A DNA stretch of 64,000 nucleotides from assembly GCA_900546175.1 (NCBI GenBank), contig URBX01000003.1, forward strand, positions 62,001 through 126,000, read 5' to 3'. The notes beneath the pieces were generated by a model. That model was not told where the DNA came from and did not search any database. It saw only the letters and a program-made list of their open reading frames with translations. The translations under genes and the position numbers were made by a program. The stretch is from an uncultured Eggerthella sp. (GTDB lineage Bacteria > Actinomycetota > Coriobacteriia > Coriobacteriales > Eggerthellaceae). Numbering within the stretch: the stretch's first letter is position 1; every line of letters begins with the position of its first letter. Shown here one piece after another: positions 27,114 to 34,974 of the stretch.

Positions 27114-28403
27114 ATGTTTAGCGTGAATAACGAATCAGTAAGAGAGTTATTGTTTAAAGGCAACTTTGGTCTCGAGCGAGAAAGTTTGCGAATTACCTCC
27201 GACGGCTTTCTCGCAAAAACCGCCCATCCGTTTGGAGAAAGCAAAAACATCATTCGGGACTTTGCAGAGAACCAAACAGAAATTAACACTGGCATTAATC
27301 CAACGCCTTCACAAGCATTAGCGGAAATTGCTCAGTATGACTCGGTTATTCACAAAACACTCAAGACCCTTGATGAGCCTGAGCTCCTTTGGCCTTTTTC
27401 CAACCCCCCTTATATTCGCAATGAGAACGATATTCCTATTGCTCAGTTTTACGGAGAGGAACAGGAAAAAACCACTTATCGCGAGCATCTATCCTCGCGC
27501 TATGGTAGATACAAAATGACATTCTGCGGCATACATTTTAACTACTCCTTTGCCGAAGAACTCATAAGAGCAGATGCTCAAGCAAAAGAGGTTTCTGATT
27601 TTACCGCCTATAAAGATGCCTTATATCTCGATCTTGCTCAAAAGTGTGTTGCGTATGGCTGGATTATTAATGCCCTTACTGCATCTTCTCCCGTATTTGA
27701 TTCGAGCTTTATAGAAGAAGGAGCTTTTGACGAGGATGTTTTCACCGGCATAAGCTCGGTTCGTTCAAGCGAATTGGGATATTGGAACTTCTTTACTCCT
27801 GTTTTAAGCTACGAAAGTCCCCTTAGCTATGCGAAAAGCATTCAAACCTATGTAGACGCTCATCTAATTCGGATACCAAGCGAACTATACTATCCTGTTC
27901 GCTTAAAACCACGTGGCGAATATCAGATTGAGAAGCTCGCTCAGGGAGACATTAGCCATATCGAATTACGTTGCTTAGACCTTAATCCCTTAGCTCTCCA
28001 TGGCATCTTTGAGGAGGATATTCATTTTGCGCAGCTCTTTTTAATTTGGCTTGCTTCCCTCCCCAAGCTGGAACTTGATGCGGTTGCTCAGGTACAGGCA
28101 GTTGCAAACTTTAAAAGTGCCAGCCATTACGATCTACGCCTTGCAAAGGTTGTTCTTCCCGATGCAACGGTTTCTACGGTAGAGAAAGCTAGTCTAAAAA
28201 TCCTTGATGAAATGACCCGTTTCTTCACCGATATCAATGCTGAAAAAGAAGTGTTCGATTGCCTTGCTTTCCAAAAAGAAAAACTAACCGATTTTCGCAA
28301 TTCTTACTCTTGGCAAGTGCGTAAAAAGTATGGAACAAACTTTGTGAAAAAAGGTTTGAAGCTTGCTCAAGAAAACCAAGCAAGAATCTTAGAAAATTTT
28401 TAG
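27114..28403 (+). CDS. gshA: Free-standing glutamate-cysteine ligase domain (GshA/GshF N-terminal type)
   Basis: This 429-residue protein matches the ligase domain of GshA and of bifunctional GshF: GLERESLRIT near the N-terminus, ENQTEINTG, and SSRYGRYKMTFCGIHFNYS. It would join glutamate and cysteine to gamma-glutamylcysteine using ATP. The C-terminal ATP-grasp half found in GshF is absent, and no glutathione synthetase is in the window, so the product may stay gamma-glutamylcysteine or the partner lies elsewhere. The start is 5 bases after nhaC. A hairpin follows at 28451. Confidence 0.88.
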   Translation: MFSVNNESVRELLFKGNFGLERESLRITSDGFLAKTAHPFGESKNIIRDFAENQTEINTGINPTPSQALAEIAQYDSVIHKTLKTLDEPELLWPFSNPPYIRNENDIPIAQFYGEEQEKTTYREHLSSRYGRYKMTFCGIHFNYSFAEELIRADAQAKEVSDFTAYKDALYLDLAQKCVAYGWIINALTASSPVFDSSFIEEGAFDEDVFTGISSVRSSELGYWNFFTPVLSYESPLSYAKSIQTYVDAHLIRIPSELYYPVRLKPRGEYQIEKLAQGDISHIELRCLDLNPLALHGIFEEDIHFAQLFLIWLASLPKLELDAVAQVQAVANFKSASHYDLRLAKVVLPDATVSTVEKASLKILDEMTRFFTDINAEKEVFDCLAFQKEKLTDFRNSYSWQVRKKYGTNFVKKGLKLAQENQARILENF

Positions 28404-28450
28404 ACCAATCGAGGGTCATAAGAGACTTAAAGACTAAAGGAGCAAGAGGC

Positions 28451-28480
28451 AAAAAAGTGACCCCGCAAGGCCACTTTTTA
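28451..28480. terminator. Bidirectional terminator between gshA-like and ddh genes
   Basis: AAAAAAGTGACC and GGCCACTTTTTA form a stem with one wobble or mismatch around a short CCGCAA loop. A-tract on one side and T-tract on the other suit ending both converging transcripts. Confidence 0.75.
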
Positions 28481-28542
28481 TAAGTAACATTTTTGTTCTA
28501 TGAGCCTATAAACTCCTATAAGCCCAATTTTGCTTCACTTTT

Positions 28543-29523
28543 TTACAAGAGATGAGCACGAAGCTCTTCGCCAGAAAGTGGGCTCAAGTAAGCAGGTGCT
28601 ACATCAAATACGGTCTTACAACCAGTATTACCCTCATTATTTAAGCGAGCAACTGCACGCGCAAATGCAACAATTACTGAGCCGGTAAACTCTGGGTTGG
28701 AATCAAGCTTGAGGCTGTATTCGATAACGTGCTTGTTTTCCTTGTTAATACCGGTAACGCCAGTACGGAATACGAAGCCACCATGAGCAATGCCGCTATG
28801 ATCACGCGCAAATTCTTCCTCGGAAATGAAGTGAACCGTTGTATCGTAATCGGCAAAATAATTTGGCATAGTTACGATTTCTTTTTCAATCTGAGCTAAA
28901 TCAGCGCCTTCTTCGGCAACAACAAAGCACTCACGGAGATGCTTCTGGCGAGTAGTGAGCTCAGGATTTGCACCGCTGCGAACTGCTTCAAGTGCATCTT
29001 CAACAGGAATAGTGTACTGCTTTGCGTTTTTAACACCTTTAATACGACGAACCGCATCAGAATGACCTTGGGAAACGCCCTTGCCCCAGAAGGTGTAATC
29101 GTTACCCTCTGGCAAAATGCAGTTTGCGTAGAGGCGATTCAATGAAAACATGCCTGGGTCCCAACCAGCAGAAATGAGTGCAGTTTTACCTGCTGCTTTA
29201 GCGGAAGCATCAACCGCAGCGAAGTGCTGAGGAATGTTTGCGTGAGTGTCAAAGGAGTCAATTACATTAAACATCTTTGCGTATTCAGGAGTCTGCTGTG
29301 GCAAGTCGGTTGCGCTACCACCGCAAAGAATTAAAACGTCAATTTTGTCCTTGTACAATTCAATTTCAGAAACATTTACAACTTCTACCCCTTCAGTCTG
29401 AATTGTTACGGTAGAAGGATCACGGCGCGTAAATACCGCTACCAACTCCGCATCATCATTTTGACGAATTGCAGATTCGATACCGCGACCAAGATTTCCA
29501 TATCCAAGAATGCCGAGTTTCAT
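28543..29523 (-). CDS. ddh: meso-Diaminopimelate D-dehydrogenase
   Basis: This 326-residue NADP-dependent enzyme converts tetrahydrodipicolinate directly to meso-diaminopimelate. It has the dinucleotide-binding start GILGYGNLGRGIE, the substrate region DSFDTH and the family motif SAGWDPGMFSLNR. Length is as expected. AGGAGG lies just before the ATG. The product feeds lysine and peptidoglycan. DapL (56136-57356), which belongs to another branch of the same pathway, is also present, so the organism has two routes. Two 19-base direct repeats lie upstream. Confidence 0.95.
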   Translation of the reverse strand: MKLGILGYGNLGRGIESAIRQNDDAELVAVFTRRDPSTVTIQTEGVEVVNVSEIELYKDKIDVLILCGGSATDLPQQTPEYAKMFNVIDSFDTHANIPQHFAAVDASAKAAGKTALISAGWDPGMFSLNRLYANCILPEGNDYTFWGKGVSQGHSDAVRRIKGVKNAKQYTIPVEDALEAVRSGANPELTTRQKHLRECFVVAEEGADLAQIEKEIVTMPNYFADYDTTVHFISEEEFARDHSGIAHGGFVFRTGVTGINKENKHVIEYSLKLDSNPEFTGSVIVAFARAVARLNNEGNTGCKTVFDVAPAYLSPLSGEELRAHLL

Positions 29524-29595
29524 GCCCTATTCCTCCTAGAATACTCCAGCAACTATTTGTCCGTTAGTAATATACCCAAAAGGGCTTAATGACAA

Positions 29596-29689
29596 TGTTT
29601 CGAAAAAGAAAACTTTTGTTTGAGAAATGAATTATTTTGCCATTTTTCTCTATAAGCTCATCATTTCTTCTGTTTCAAAAAAGAAAACT
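29596..29689. repeat. Two 19-base direct repeats upstream of ddh
   Basis: TGTTTCGAAAAAGAAAACT (29596-29614) and TGTTTCAAAAAAGAAAACT (29671-29689) differ at one base and lie 75 bases apart, upstream of the ddh start. They may be regulator sites or chance A-rich repeats. Confidence 0.5.
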
Positions 29690-29773
29690 AAGCAGCATTA
29701 CCCACAAAAATGACAGTAAAAAAGCGAACTTGAAACCTCAAGCCTACCCACATTATCTCTCCAGCAAGAGGTG

Positions 29774-29805
29774 CAAAAAAAGCGAGCCCGGAACCCCAGG
29801 CTCGC
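29774..29805 (-). terminator. Intrinsic terminator of the DAHP synthase gene
   Basis: On the minus strand GGCGAGCC and GGCTCGC form a 7-base GC-rich stem (29782-29788 with 29799-29805) followed at once by seven T residues. It lies about 35 bases past the stop codon. Confidence 0.85.
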
Positions 29806-29838
29806 CAAAACATGCTTAAAAAACCAAAACAGTATGCG

Positions 29839-30870
29839 TTATACCAATTCAGCCATTTCTCTAATAAGGCACTCGCTCTTTTCCCAGCCAAGGCATGCAT
29901 CAGTAATGGATTTTCCGTACACACCACCATCAACTGGCTGATTTCCATCTTCCAAATAGCTTTCAATCATGAAGCCTTTGATAAGAGATTTAAGCTCAGA
30001 ATTATACTTTGAGTAATTCAGAACCTCTTTTGCAATGCGAGGCTGCTGAAGTGGGTCTTTCTTAGAATTTGAATGGTTGCAGTCAATAACTACCGAAGGA
30101 TTTGAAAGCTCAGGATGCTTTTCGTACTGTTCTGCAACACGAATAATGTCCTCATAATGATAGTTTGGAAGCGCTTCACCATATTCGTCAGTATAGCCAC
30201 GCATAATTGCATGAGCCAACGGATTGCCCATGGAATGAGCAGCCCAACCTCTATAGATAAAGTCATGCTGACTCTGTGCTGCAATAATTGAATTCATCAT
30301 TACGTTGAGATCACCCGATGTTGGGTTTTTCATGCCTACCGGAACCTCAATGCCGCTTGACACTAATCGGTGCTCCTGGTCTTCAACGCTACGAGCACCT
30401 ACTGCAACATAACCAAGAATGTCATCCAGGTACTTATAGTTCTGTGGGTAAAGCATCTCATCAGCAGTACACATACCCGTTTCTGCAACTGCACGCATAT
30501 GAAGTTTACGGCACGCAACAATGCCTTCAAACAAGTCAGGCTTGCCTGTTGGATCTGGCTGATGAAGAAGACCTTTATAGCCTTTACCTGTTGTACGAGG
30601 CTTATTGGTGTAAACGCGAGGAATAATCAGAATGCGCTCTTCAACCTTTTCCTGTACCTTTGCCAAATGAGAAAGGTAATCCATAACGCTATCTTCGCGG
30701 TCTGCAGAGCAAGGACCAATGATTAAAACGATGCGATCATCTTCGCCCTTAAAAATCTTCTCAATCTCTGCACGGCGTTTTGCAATAGCTTCTGCTACAT
30801 GCTGAGTGAGAGGATACATTTCCTTTGTTTCCATCGGAATAGGAAGCTTCCGGTCAAAAATCATATTCAT
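29839..30870 (-). CDS. DAHP synthase, class I (AroG/AroF/AroH type)
   Basis: This 343-residue enzyme condenses phosphoenolpyruvate and erythrose 4-phosphate, the first step to aromatic amino acids. Motifs include LIIGPCSADRED, PRVYTNKPRTTGKGYKG, GARSVEDQEHR, KNPTSGD and VIDCNHSNS. Length matches the AroG-like, feedback-sensitive class. It is transcribed alone, with a terminator downstream. A GGATAC-N4-GTATCC inverted repeat and a GGCGTACGCC palindrome lie in the leader and could bind a regulator. I found no T-box or obvious tryptophan-type attenuator. Confidence 0.94.
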   Translation of the reverse strand: MNMIFDRKLPIPMETKEMYPLTQHVAEAIAKRRAEIEKIFKGEDDRIVLIIGPCSADREDSVMDYLSHLAKVQEKVEERILIIPRVYTNKPRTTGKGYKGLLHQPDPTGKPDLFEGIVACRKLHMRAVAETGMCTADEMLYPQNYKYLDDILGYVAVGARSVEDQEHRLVSSGIEVPVGMKNPTSGDLNVMMNSIIAAQSQHDFIYRGWAAHSMGNPLAHAIMRGYTDEYGEALPNYHYEDIIRVAEQYEKHPELSNPSVVIDCNHSNSKKDPLQQPRIAKEVLNYSKYNSELKSLIKGFMIESYLEDGNQPVDGGVYGKSITDACLGWEKSECLIREMAELV

Positions 30871-30902
30871 ATAGATGCTCTTTTCTCGTAGAAGACGTGC
30901 CT

Positions 30903-30948
30903 GGCGTACGCCTGATGTGCTAAAAAATAATTGGATACCATTGTATCC
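30903..30948. promoter_or_regulatory. Palindromes in the DAHP synthase leader
   Basis: Two inverted repeats lie 33-80 bases before the start codon: GGCGTACGCC (30903-30912) and GGATAC-CATT-GTATCC (30933-30948). Such symmetric sites usually bind dimeric regulators. The regulator is unknown. Confidence 0.45.
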
Positions 30949-31041
30949 TCTTACAAAGAAAATGTGCTTTATTGAATTTTTATTTAACCTAGTTTTTTAC
31001 TATTTTTTGCATTAATGGAAATCACTTTGCTACTCAAATTC

Positions 31042-31095
31042 ATTTCTTTCGCGTTAGCTTACTGCTTCATTTCCTTCGCGTTAGCTTACTGTTTC
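31042..31095. repeat. Tandem duplication of a 27-base unit
   Basis: Two adjacent copies (31042-31068 and 31069-31095) of a 27-base unit beginning ATTTC and containing TTCGCGTTAGCTTACTG differ at two bases. The repeat lies in the non-coding interval between the DAHP synthase gene start and the tcdA stop. With only two copies and no spacer it is not CRISPR. Confidence 0.8.
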
Positions 31096-31159
31096 GTGCA
31101 AGCTCATCTGTGTTTAGCAGTAACGAATGCCAGCATTTCCATGCGTTGATTTGTGCTCC

Positions 31160-32041
31160 CTATTGGCACGCTGTGCTATTTCTAGCTTTTGCGCGCTCAG
31201 CTTCAGTCAGATCTTTCAACACTTCACCTGCAATAATCAACCCTGCAACACTTGGCACAAATGAAGTTGATCCAGGAGTATCCTTCTTTCTTTTTAAAGA
31301 GAAGTTCTCCCCTGCCCCTCCTGCGCCTTGCGCTTCTTTCTCGCCTTTTGCTTCTTCTGCGCGGTCTGTTTTTTTAGCGTCCTCTACTTCAGTTGAGTCT
31401 TCTATCTTTTTCGCTTTCAAGCAAGCTAAGGGAACAACGGGAGGCTCATCGGAATATACGACTTTTAGCTTTTCGATGCCCCGCTTACGACATTCTTTAC
31501 GCATGATACGCGCAAGCTTGTCTCCTGATGTCTGAGAAATATCAGCTACCTTAAAACGCGTAGGATCCAGTTTGTTCCCTGTTCCCATGCTTGAAATAAG
31601 GCTTACGCCAACCTTATTTGCCTGTTGAGCAATGAAGAGCTTTGCGGTAACCGTGTCAACCGCATCAACAATGTAATCAAATTCAGAAAGATTAATCTGA
31701 TAAGCAGTTTCAGGAAGATAGAAAAGCGGATAGGTAGTTACATTACAGTTTGGATTAATATCAAGAACGCGTTGTTTGGCAACCTCGATTTTAAGTTGAC
31801 CGAGCGTGCTATGAGTAGCCACTATTTGCCTATTTAGATTGGAAAGAGAGACGATATCGTGGTCAACTAACGCAATACTTCCTACTCCTCCACGAGCAAG
31901 AGCTTCCACCACGTGGCCCCCCACTCCTCCTACACCAAAAACGACAACACTCTTTTTTGCAAGCGTTTCAAGCGCCTCATCGCCAAATAAAACTCTGGTT
32001 CTTTCAAACTGATCTTCCAAATTAATCTCCTTATCCACCAA
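31160..32041 (-). CDS. tcdA: tRNA threonylcarbamoyladenosine dehydratase (TcdA), E1-like
   Basis: This 293-residue ThiF/HesA-fold enzyme has the ATP motif VVVFGVGGVGGHV, the Asp in ALVDHDIVSLSNLNRQ, and the CsdL/TcdA marker RKECRKRGIEKLKVVYS. TcdA uses ATP to cyclise t6A37 to ct6A in tRNAs. Unusually, about 48 charged low-complexity residues (208-256, rich in K, E, D, A, G) sit between the Cys-containing PLACLK and the SFVPSVAGL C-terminal motif, where usual members have only a few residues. Single gene; the ATG follows AAGGAGAT. Confidence 0.9.
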   Translation of the reverse strand: MVDKEINLEDQFERTRVLFGDEALETLAKKSVVVFGVGGVGGHVVEALARGGVGSIALVDHDIVSLSNLNRQIVATHSTLGQLKIEVAKQRVLDINPNCNVTTYPLFYLPETAYQINLSEFDYIVDAVDTVTAKLFIAQQANKVGVSLISSMGTGNKLDPTRFKVADISQTSGDKLARIMRKECRKRGIEKLKVVYSDEPPVVPLACLKAKKIEDSTEVEDAKKTDRAEEAKGEKEAQGAGGAGENFSLKRKKDTPGSTSFVPSVAGLIIAGEVLKDLTEAERAKARNSTACQ

Positions 32042-32198
32042 AAGAAGCGTACCACTAAACCCTCATTGCTAAAATAAGACACTTCACGCACAAAATCGGC
32101 CTTTCAAGAGTTAAGGTCTAACAATTTTTAGCAAATAAACGACAATCAATTCATAGCCACATGATTAACGAAAAACTTGATAGTAAGGAGTTACCTCA

Positions 32199-33047
32199 AT
32201 GGCATTAACGGAACAGGAGATAAAGGCTCTAAAGCCCGATGTTCTCTCTCCTGCCGAGATTGAAGCAAAAGCAGAAAGTCTTTCTGTTGGAAAAGCAGGC
32301 ATGAACGGAATCACTATGTTTGTGCTGGCAATTGCAGCAGGTTTATTTATCGGATGCGGCGCAACGCTTTTTACTTTAGTTCAAGGTGATACCGAATTAA
32401 CCTTCGCGCTCAAACGTCTTATTGGAGCATCATGCTTCTCGGTTGGCTTAATGCTTGTTGTAGTCTGTGGCTCAGAATTATTTACCGGCAATTGTCTTAT
32501 GGTGTGCGGCTTAGGAAGCAAGAAAATTTCCTTTAAGGGAATGCTTAAAAACTGGGTCATTGTATACGTAGGAAACTTTGTTGGCTCCATTCTGTTAGCA
32601 GGCATCGTGTGCGGATCAGCAATGGCCGCTATGAATAACGGCGCGGTTGGCGAAGCAATGTGTAGCATTGCTATCTCAAAAGTAACCCCTGATGCCTTCA
32701 CCTTAATTTGTAAAGGCATCATGTGTAACTTCTTAGTTTGCTTGGCCGTATGGATGACTTTTGGCGCACGCACCTTAGTAGATAAGATTGTTGCCTGCGT
32801 TATGCCAATCACTGCCTTCGTTGCGTGCGGATTTGAGCACTGCGTAGCCAACATGTTCTTCCTCTTCGAAGGTCTTTTTGCGAAAATGTGCGGCTACGGC
32901 GCCAATCTGGCAAACATCTCTCAAGTTGATTTAGGACCAATCTTCTACAACCTGGGATGCGCTACCATTGGCAACATTATTGGTGGCTCTATCATGGTTG
33001 GTCTTCTCTACTGGATTGCCTACGCACGTAAAAAGAAGAACCAATAA
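32199..33047 (+). CDS. Formate/nitrite transporter family channel
   Basis: This 282-residue protein has six predicted spans and the FNT signs GSELFTGNCLMV and NFVGSILLAG near the first half. The repeat NIIGGSIMVGLLYW is in the last span. It moves formate, nitrite or a similar small anion through the membrane; formate export suits a fermenter. TAAGGAG precedes the ATG. It stands alone between tcdA (divergent) and the YbjQ-like gene (convergent, 13 bases). Confidence 0.93.
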   Translation: MALTEQEIKALKPDVLSPAEIEAKAESLSVGKAGMNGITMFVLAIAAGLFIGCGATLFTLVQGDTELTFALKRLIGASCFSVGLMLVVVCGSELFTGNCLMVCGLGSKKISFKGMLKNWVIVYVGNFVGSILLAGIVCGSAMAAMNNGAVGEAMCSIAISKVTPDAFTLICKGIMCNFLVCLAVWMTFGARTLVDKIVACVMPITAFVACGFEHCVANMFFLFEGLFAKMCGYGANLANISQVDLGPIFYNLGCATIGNIIGGSIMVGLLYWIAYARKKKNQ

Positions 33048-33060
33048 GCCATCACGTAGT

Positions 33061-33372
33061 TTAGAGCAAGCGGACTGCTGTTCCGTAAGCTACTACTTCA
33101 ATAGTGCCGTCTGCAACAGCGCAGGTTTGAAAACGAGCTGCCACTACCGCATTAGCTCCTAGGGCCTCGGCCTGCTGTTCCATGCGGCGCTCTGCAATAT
33201 CACGCGCTTCGTTAACCATATCGGTGTAAGACTTGATCTCTCCACCCGCAATATTCTTAAGTCCAGCCATAAGGTCGCGACCAATATTCTTTGCATACGC
33301 AACATTACCACGTACCAAGCCTACAACTTCAATGCCATGACCTGGAATTACGTCGGTAGTAACTACTAACAT
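33061..33372 (-). CDS. YbjQ/UPF0145 family protein
   Basis: This 103-residue protein matches the small YbjQ-like family of pentamer-forming putative metal-binding proteins. Evidence is the N-terminal MLVVTTDVIPGHGIEVVGLVRG, the middle YTDMVNEARDIAERRM and the ending GANAVVAARFQT. The role is not established. It lies on the same strand just after the LysR gene (30 bases) and could be co-transcribed with it. Confidence 0.88.
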   Translation of the reverse strand: MLVVTTDVIPGHGIEVVGLVRGNVAYAKNIGRDLMAGLKNIAGGEIKSYTDMVNEARDIAERRMEQQAEALGANAVVAARFQTCAVADGTIEVVAYGTAVRLL

Positions 33373-33402
33373 TTTTCTCCCCTAACGCTGTGATTATTTG
33401 GG

Positions 33403-34308
33403 TTATGCCTGACAGGTATGAACTTTGATTCTCTCGATATACCGCTGAGCATATTGACTGAGCGCTGAGCCTTTTCGAATAATGTACCCAATGCGCATTA
33501 TACCTTCCATCCTGATAGGTCGTGCCACGATGTCGTCGGAATTAAGATGCTGGGAAATAATTCCTGAGCTTACCGTAAACCCATCAAGTCCTATTACCAT
33601 GTCGAATAAAGTGCCTCGGTCGCGTACTTTTATATTTTTGCTGCAATCAAGAGCACTCAACAATTCTTCGGAGAAATACTGAGAGTTATGGCTTCCTTGC
33701 TCAAACGAAAGAAAAGGATACGCATCTAATTCTTCTAACGTGAGTTCCTCTTTCTCTGCAAGAGGATGGCAACAAGAAATAAAGGCATGAGGCCTTGCGG
33801 TAATGATCTCGTGAAACTCCAAGCCTTCATGACGAAACAAGCGAGTAAGAGCGGTCTCGTTTTCAGGAGAAAGGTAGATAATGCCAATCTCGCTCGTTAA
33901 GCGACTAACATCTTCAATAATTTCATATGTCTGAGTTTCACGAAGGGTGAAATCATAGGAATCCCCTCCGAACTCCCTCACCACATCTACAAAAGCTTCC
34001 ACGGCAAATGAGTAGTGCTGGCATGAAACAGAAAAACGAGCATTACGTCCCTTTTCGCCAGAAAATTTTTCCACTACTGCGTTAGCTTGATCAAGGAGCT
34101 GATGAGCATATCCCACCAGCTCCTCTCCTTCTTGAGTAAGGCTAACCCCTCTACTTGAGCGGTTCAAAATTTTTATGCCTAGCTCTTCTTCAAGTTGCTG
34201 AATTGCAACCGATAAACTTGGCTGAGAAATAAACAGAGCCTCAGCAGCTTTTCTAATAGAATTCGTTTCACTGATTGCTATAAGATAGCGAAGCTGTTGA
34301 AGAGTCAT
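33403..34308 (-). CDS. LysR-family transcriptional regulator
   Basis: This 301-residue regulator starts with the LysR winged HTH (residues 1-60: LRYLIAISETNSIRKAAEALFISQPSLS) and continues with a two-lobed effector-binding domain. It resembles CynR/CysB-like members, but the effector cannot be read off. On the minus strand the DUF6125 gene ends 57 bases upstream of its start, and DUF362 lies further up, so these genes may be functionally linked. Candidate sites lie before the DUF362 gene. Confidence 0.92.
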   Translation of the reverse strand: MTLQQLRYLIAISETNSIRKAAEALFISQPSLSVAIQQLEEELGIKILNRSSRGVSLTQEGEELVGYAHQLLDQANAVVEKFSGEKGRNARFSVSCQHYSFAVEAFVDVVREFGGDSYDFTLRETQTYEIIEDVSRLTSEIGIIYLSPENETALTRLFRHEGLEFHEIITARPHAFISCCHPLAEKEELTLEELDAYPFLSFEQGSHNSQYFSEELLSALDCSKNIKVRDRGTLFDMVIGLDGFTVSSGIISQHLNSDDIVARPIRMEGIMRIGYIIRKGSALSQYAQRYIERIKVHTCQA

Positions 34309-34365
34309 GACTCCTTCTTCCTGTAAAAGACTTTAAGTCTTACCTAAGAGAGCAAGGCTTGGAAG

Positions 34366-34881
34366 CTACTCCTCTTCAATAGTAAAGCGCCATGCACAAC
34401 CACAGGTTTCATCAGTCACATCTGGATAGCAGCTAATACATTCGCATTTAATACGATCATCGATTCCTTTTGCAAAGCCCGAATACTCAATAAGACCAAC
34501 TGGCTTACAAGGATGGTAAGGCATTCCTTTTCGAGCACGAGCAGTCTGCACACGGCATACTACCGTTCGATACACTAAAGAATCTCCCTCCCAATACACC
34601 TCGGCTTCATTTGCTAACGTGTTATAACCAAACATGATTGCTTTTTCGAGCCCTTTAAGACCAGGGTGTTCTTCCATGCCAAAATACTTCTTCAAGCGTT
34701 TAGCTTCTGCAGGAGAATAATTCTCCCATGCTTTCTTGTCGTACTCCATTGCGACATCCATGCCGTGAGCTTTTTCCAAAGACTGGAACCAAACACCATC
34801 CATCGCAACCAAGTTCTTTGACATCATCTCTAAAAGATCAATCAATTCATCCTTGGATAACTCTTTAAGTTGGTCTCTCAT
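34366..34881 (-). CDS. DUF6125 family cysteine-rich protein
   Basis: This 171-residue soluble protein resembles the DUF6125 / ATC-hydrolase-like family: KDELIDLLEMMSKNLVAMDGVW at the N-terminus in short pieces, WFQSLEKAHGM, and a C-terminal Cys-rich region with CECISC, CGCAW and an earlier Cys in HPCKPVGL. The pattern of six or seven cysteines suggests metal or redox chemistry. No function is established. It sits between LysR and DUF362 genes on the same strand, with AAGGTGAATT before the ATG. Confidence 0.78.
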   Translation of the reverse strand: MRDQLKELSKDELIDLLEMMSKNLVAMDGVWFQSLEKAHGMDVAMEYDKKAWENYSPAEAKRLKKYFGMEEHPGLKGLEKAIMFGYNTLANEAEVYWEGDSLVYRTVVCRVQTARARKGMPYHPCKPVGLIEYSGFAKGIDDRIKCECISCYPDVTDETCGCAWRFTIEEE

Positions 34882-34974
34882 AATTCACCTTCTGTATCAA
34901 CAAACATTCCATCCATATTAAAAGATATAGAGTAAAGAGATAGTCAAAATGCTCATGAAATGCGCCGGCGGTTT

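Larger units (their letters stand above)
29524..29838. other. Non-coding gap between ddh and aroG-type gene (315 bases)
   Basis: This AT-rich interval contains the ribosome site of ddh, a weak -35/-10-like pair on the minus strand (TTGTCA at 29595-29590 and TATATT at 29574-29569, spacing only 15), two 19-base direct repeats and the terminator of the DAHP synthase gene. I see no RNA gene or open frame with a credible start. Confidence 0.6.

Noticed and set aside
31042..31095. Possible CRISPR-like repeats
   Set aside because: Only two adjacent copies, no spacers, and no cas genes nearby.
32381..32854. 157-codon minus-strand open frame
   Set aside because: Antisense to the formate/nitrite channel; no start signal and no recognisable domain.
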